NCBI RefSeq assembly: GCF_001723175.1
Contig: NC_064655.1
Coordinates: 1,860,001-1,924,000, forward strand
Direction: 5' to 3'
Length of the DNA stretch: 64,000 nt
Source: Penicillium oxalicum
Taxonomy: Eukaryota > Ascomycota > Eurotiomycetes > Eurotiales > Aspergillaceae
The translations under genes were made by a program, and so were the position numbers. Shown here piece by piece: positions 59,705 through 64,000 of the stretch (position 1 is the stretch's first letter; each line of letters begins with the position of its first letter). A model generated the notes under the pieces. It made no database searches, was not told where the DNA came from, and saw only the letters and a program-made list of their open reading frames with translations.

Positions 59705-59926
59705 GTATGTTTCAGCTGATGTTCATGCGCCGAATGTGCTCCAAGACGGCTCAGCGGCAACTGTATAAGATTGAATGTTAATGGTAGCGGTTTCGGTGAA
59801 CCGGTTTGCCCAGCGGGAGCCCTTCATCTGACCGTCATTGCATTTTGGGGACGAGCACATACATACCAACACCGCTCAGGTGGCACTCCAATTGAGTACT
59901 AACATTGTGTCTCTGCGCTCGTATAG
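59705..59926 (+). other. Probable 5' UTR intron of qcr10
   Basis: A donor GTATGT at 59705, a branch-like ACTAAC at about 59898 and an acceptor GTATAG ending at 59926 sit directly before the start codon at 59927. The position of a full acceptor against the ATG suggests an intron in the untranslated leader. Confidence 0.5.
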
Positions 59927-60641
59927 ATGTTCACTCCCACCCTCCGCCGTGCCGCGGCCAAGGCCACCACCTCTGCCTTCGCGCCCAAGTGAGCTCCTTC
60001 CATCTCCCCCGGTCCCTCCGCCGACCTGGATCTTTGAAGACTTTTGAGCGGGATATCCCTCCGCGGCCCACAATAGGGCTTGCCAACGTTATGCTGGCTT
60101 TCCCTATTGGAAAGACTCGCCGCACCTCAAAGTTTCCCGCCTGTCTGTTTGAGCGGCAAGCGGCTCACGTCCTGTCCAAAGCGGCAATGGGGTGGTCTCG
60201 AAAGACAAGATCGATGTCGGACAACCCCAAAATCTTGAATTGTGCGCTAATATGATCCCTGGTATAGGTACTCCATTCCCCCCAAGGTTGCGGGCTTCAC
60301 TCTCCCCTCTGCGGTCCAGGCGTGAGTGCTCACCCCCACAGACGTTGTCACGAGCGGCTTTTCCCCATCTAACTGACCGCAACAGTGGTTCTCTCGCCGC
60401 CTCTTTCGGCGTCTTCGCCGGTACCGCTGCCCTCTTCATGTTCGGCGAGGTCCCCCGTGTGCGTCGCGATATCCTCCAGCAGATCCCTGGCCTGGACACC
60501 TACTACGACCGTCCCATTGCCCCTGAGGACAACGTAAGTCATGACGACTCCTCTCACCTGGCTCACGCCTATGAGCTTGGTGTTTATTCTTGCTGTTTGA
60601 CTGTGAGAACTGTCGCGCTAATTCGTGCTTAGCCCTTCTAA
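59927..60641 (+). CDS. qcr10: Ubiquinol-cytochrome c reductase subunit 10 (Qcr10-like)
   Basis: A small inner-membrane subunit of respiratory complex III. Four coding exons, with introns at 59989-60267, 60322-60385 and 60534-60632, give 90 aa. A basic N-terminus suits mitochondrial import (MFTPTLRRAAAKATTSAFAP). It is followed by YSIPPKVAGFTLPSAVQAG, one hydrophobic helix (LAASFGVFAGTAALFMFGEV) and the family tail DILQQIPGLDTYY then IAPEDNPF. The last coding exon is only 9 nt (Pro-Phe-stop) and completes PEDNPF, the usual end. Identification rests on size, helix position and the P.EDNPF ending; other single-pass respiratory subunits are less likely. Confidence 0.85.
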
Positions 60642-62156
60642 ATCATCCGTGGTCCTACCTTGAGCGTCCTTGCTAGCATTTTCAATCATGGCGATGCCTG
60701 AGGGGATGTCGAGGCTTTATGTAGAATAATGTCGAAGGAAGTCTTTTTCTGTTTCATCAAGCACATAGAGGCAGTCTTTTGTCAAATCAAGCTGTGGTAT
60801 TCTTCTTGTTTCCCCTCCATTGGGCCACACACTTTGCATGCAACATGTACCCCGATTGCGCCCTTCCCCGCAAATGACCCTATGTGTCAGTCAGGTCTGT
60901 ACGCTCCGTACGCTCTCCCAAAGGGTACAAGAGCCAAGCAGGAATGGGCAACAGGCGACAATCTATTTCGGCGATCATTGGGGTCGGTAGCTGAGTGGCA
61001 GCTGGCCTCGGAATGACTCTGGCTGCTCAGACACTTAGCCTACTTGGGCAGGTCTACCCTTCCGCGATATGCAGGAGATAAGCCTTCCCGTTTGGCGTTG
61101 ACCAGTTGGCCCAATGATAGCCGATCTCCCCGGGTCTTCCAACATACCAAATGACTGCTTATCTTTCGCTTTGGTGTCACGACCCATCGCTGTATTGCAC
61201 CGATAAGACCGACGCTCCTCCAGCTTTGACCTCTTTCGCACGCTTGTCAAGGTTACACATGCTGGATTTGTGATCGCTTCCGAGGCGGCCCTTGATGTCA
61301 AAGAAGCCGCACTATGTAGGGACTGGTTGGTCTGGTCAGGAGGAGCCGTATGCTATTGGATCGGGGAGAGGCTCAAATCCAGGTCTATCTCGGGGGCATG
61401 CTGACATTACGATAAAGGGTACTTGGTCTTGTCATCTAATCACACTGGCGACTGGACTGTCGTGTTTGATGCTTCGCTGCCGTGGTTATCAGACGCCGCT
61501 GAGTCGAGAGAGGCGGAGAAGCGTATGGGACGAGGGCTAGTACACTCTATCTTCTCTCGAGGCCACCTCCTTTCTCAGAGAGTTCTTTGCCGATTGGCTT
61601 CTTGGGTGGCTCATGACATGTTGAAGTTTAGGATTGCCTCCATTATCTCCTCCCTGTTCCCTGTGAACTCTCTTATTCCCCACTTTCCATGTATACATGC
61701 CAGTCATCCGAGGGACAACTCCAATTCTATGCGGACTCACCTAGCGGCTCCAGGCCTTTTTAGGTTTACGAAATAGACCTCTTATTCTCGTCATAGGTCC
61801 GAAAAAGGACAGTCCACCAGATCGTCCGACAATCGGCAGAGATAAAGCATACTCCATCAAGCGTCGCCCAACTTTGGTCCTTCTTGACAGGTTTCATTTC
61901 CCCTCTTCCTTAAAGTCACAGGGCTGTCCAACTATTCAATGTACCAGATATTCTTTTCTCTGACAGCCGGCCATCTGAAGTGATCTCAAGATCGAACGAG
62001 ACCATTCACTGGCGAAACGATATCAGCCAGTTTACATAGTTGCGGTCCTCTACTGTTGCTACATTCCAAGTCTCCCCACCCTCAAGTCCGGATAGAAGTG
62101 GAACTGGTGGTTCTCAATCCAGCGCGATTCAAGCTCGCACACTTCCAGTGCTGAAA
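60642..62156. other. Intergenic, 1.5 kb
   Basis: No supported gene. GGCTCAAATCC near 61371 and GTAGCTGAGTGG near 60989 resemble tRNA boxes but lie far apart and have no matching stems. Confidence 0.5.
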
Positions 62157-64000
62157 ATGGCACCCCGCAGCATCTCCAAACATCGCTTGCACACCGATCA
62201 GCATCATGCTCCCGTCACATCCGTCCTGGCAGACGGAGATGTCCCGTATGCGGACCATGAGATGGATGAGGATGAGCGGGTGATTGTGGCGCTGGGTTAC
62301 AAGCAAGAGTTTAAGCGTGAATTCTCTCTGTGGACTACATTTTGTGTCAGCTTCGCCGTGCTCGGCCTGCTCCCGTCCTTTGCGAGTACGCTCTACTATG
62401 GTATGTTGTTGTGTCTGGAAGGCATGCATTGCATTGCAACGAACCTACATGCATAGGCCATAAACTTACTTGATGGAAATTTCCACACGAAAAAACAGGT
62501 ATGGGCTACGCCGGTACCGCGGGTATGGTCTGGGGATGGATCATTGCCATGATTTTCATCCAATGTATTGCAATGTCCATGGCTGAGCTGTGTTCCGCCA
62601 TGCCAACGAGGTACGTCCTGAGCTCCCGCTTTCCCTCTCAGCTCTCGGACATCTTCATTGATGAGAATCTTTACTGACGGTGATTCCGATTCTGCGTATC
62701 AGTGGAGGTCTCTACTACGCTGCGGCAGTCCTCGCACCCCCCGGATACGGTCCTCTTGCCGCTTGGATAACTGGGTGGTCCAACTGGATCGGACAGATCA
62801 CCGCAGCACCGTCGGTGGACTATGCCTTGTCTGCGATGATCCTGGCGGCCGTGTCCATCACAAATCCGGACTATGTGCCGACCAACTGGCACACCTTCTT
62901 GCTGACCACGCTGATGATGATTATGCATGCCGCGATCAGCAGTATGCCTACCAAGCGAGTTGCGCAATTCAACTCGTACGGGTCGACGTTTAACATCATT
63001 GCCTTGATCGTCACGCTGATTGTCATCCCCGCCGTCGCCAAGAATGAACCCCGATTCAACTCCTCCAAGGACGTCTGGGGCACCATCTCCAATCAAACCG
63101 ACTTCCCTGATGGGGTTGCAGTGCTCATGACCTTTGTCGGGGTCATCTGGACCATGTCCGGCTACGACTCCCCCTTCCACCTCAGTGAGGAGTGTTCCAA
63201 TGCCAACATTGCATCACCGCGCGCCATCGTCTTAACCTCCGGCGTCGGCGGCCTGATGGGCTGGTTCCTCCAGCTGGTGGTCGCCTACACGGTTGTGGAC
63301 ATTGACGCCGTCATCGGCTCGGAACTCGGCCAGCCCTGGGCGTCCTATCTGCTGCAGGTGCTTCCGCAGAGAGCCGCCCTGGGCATTCTCGGATTGACCA
63401 TTATCTGCGGATTCTCCATGGGTCAGGGCTGTATGGTCGCCGCGTCGCGGGTGACCTACGCCTATGCCCGAGATGACTGCTTCCCGCTGTCTCGGATCTG
63501 GAAGAAAGTCAACGTTCACACGCAGACTCCCGTCAATGCGGTGATTCTCAACGCTATCCTGGGGATCCTGATGTGTCTGTTGATTTTGGCCGGAAGTGTA
63601 GCTATCGGGGCGTTGTTCTCCATCGGCGCGATTGCGCAGTTTGTGGCTTTTGCCATTCCCATCTTCATCCGGGTCTTCTTTGTGGGCCATCGCTTCCGCA
63701 AGGGACCATGGCATCTGGGACCGTTTGGTCCGTATGTGGGTGCCGTGGGTGTCACCTTTGTGGCGCTGATGGTGCCAATCTTGTGTTTGCCTAGTGTGAT
63801 CAAGGGCAATTTGACACCGGACGTCATGAATTGGACGTGTCTGGTGTACGGGGCACCGATGCTGGCGGTGTGGGTGTGGTGGTGGGTGGACGCGCGGAAG
63901 TGGTTCAAAGGTCCCAAGGTCAATGTTGAGCATTCGATTCATCCGTTTGTCAGTGAGGGTATAGAGCCGGAGGATCTGGCTCCAGCGGTCGAGGTGGCGT
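62157..64000 (+). CDS. APC-superfamily permease (GABA/choline/amino-acid type), 3' end cut by window
   Basis: A plasma-membrane transporter. Three exons seen, with introns at 62401-62498 and 62611-62702; 551 codons are visible. The hydrophilic start (MAPRSISKHRLHTDQ) leads to LGYKQEFKREFSLWTTFCVS, the family entry motif. Then come GMGYAGTAGMVWGW, SMAELCSAMPTSGGLYYAAA (substrate/Na-site helix region of APC proteins, restored across intron 2), GWSNWIGQITAAPSVDYALS, MSGYDSPFHLSEECSNANIA, SPRAIVLTSGVGGLMGW, and SMGQGCMVAASRVTYAYARD, PVNAVILNAILGILMCLLIL. Twelve helices are expected. It resembles the Uga4/Hnm1 branch, which moves GABA, polyamines or choline; the substrate is not fixed. The frame is still open at the last base, in a hydrophilic tail (IEPEDLAPAVEVA), so little is missing. 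Confidence 0.92.

Larger units (their letters stand above)
59179..59926. other. Intergenic and 5' leader of qcr10
   Basis: Contains CT-rich DNA just after the isomerase stop, then promoter motifs and a probable leader intron of qcr10, annotated separately. Open frames here lack motifs. Confidence 0.5.

Noticed and set aside
60970..61400. tRNA-like words GTAGCTGAGTGG and GGCTCAAATCC
   Set aside because: They are nearly 400 bases apart and do not form one cloverleaf.
1..64000. A biosynthetic gene cluster, defence system or mobile element
   Set aside because: No backbone synthase, transposase, integrase, reverse transcriptase or nucleotide-binding-receptor motif was seen in any frame I examined.

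Overview
The window is nuclear DNA of a filamentous ascomycete, most likely of the Aspergillus/Penicillium type (Eurotiales). Genes are monocistronic on both strands. Introns are mostly 50-120 nt, with GTRNGT donors, CTAAC-like branch sites and YAG acceptors. The proteins read as fungal orthologues: mannitol-1-phosphate 5-dehydrogenase, a SchA-type AGC kinase, a Rictor/Avo3 TORC2 subunit, Ada2, Sec27. No rRNA, convincing tRNA, CRISPR array, intact transposon or viral gene was seen. Exon models were made by hand by joining frames at splice sites that restore family motifs; every joined model keeps phase. The window begins inside a prephenate dehydrogenase gene and ends inside an APC-family permease gene.

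Layout. 0-23 kb is gene-dense: prephenate dehydrogenase (tyrosine synthesis), the TORC2 scaffold, a RING-LON protein with an apparent one-base frameshift, a small membrane ORF, an unrecognised fungal protein, a metallophosphatase, Rad9 of the 9-1-1 checkpoint clamp, an RCC1-repeat protein, a membrane-anchored TAP-like hydrolase, and a phosphate/metabolite:H+ symporter of the major facilitator superfamily. 23-37.7 kb is gene-poor. Its only convincing gene is a SUR7/PalI-type membrane protein at 28.7-30.0 kb, flanked by about 6.0 kb and 7.7 kb of non-coding DNA with long homopolymers. 37.7-64 kb is gene-dense again: mannitol-1-phosphate dehydrogenase, a DUF1993 protein, a peroxisomal enoyl-CoA hydratase/isomerase ending in SKL, Ada2 (SAGA), SchA kinase, Sec27 (COPI coat), a complex I subunit of the NDUFA5 type, a membrane-anchored ER disulfide isomerase, complex III subunit Qcr10, and the permease.

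How the genes work together. These are mostly unrelated housekeeping genes rather than a metabolic cluster; I found no backbone synthase, no toxin-antitoxin or defence-like cassette, and no gene set that must act together. Weak themes are two respiratory-chain subunits within 5 kb, and two members of TOR-linked signalling (TORC2 scaffold and Sch9-type kinase) 42 kb apart. I did not find a clearly new biological system. The observations most worth checking are the RING-LON frameshift and the small membrane ORF after it, a cluster of CACGTG sites upstream of the symporter, a 434-nt intron with a coding-like hydrophobic stretch in the SUR7-type gene, the TACTGTA-word clusters, and the HAP/Cbf1-like promoter plus 5' leader intron of qcr10.
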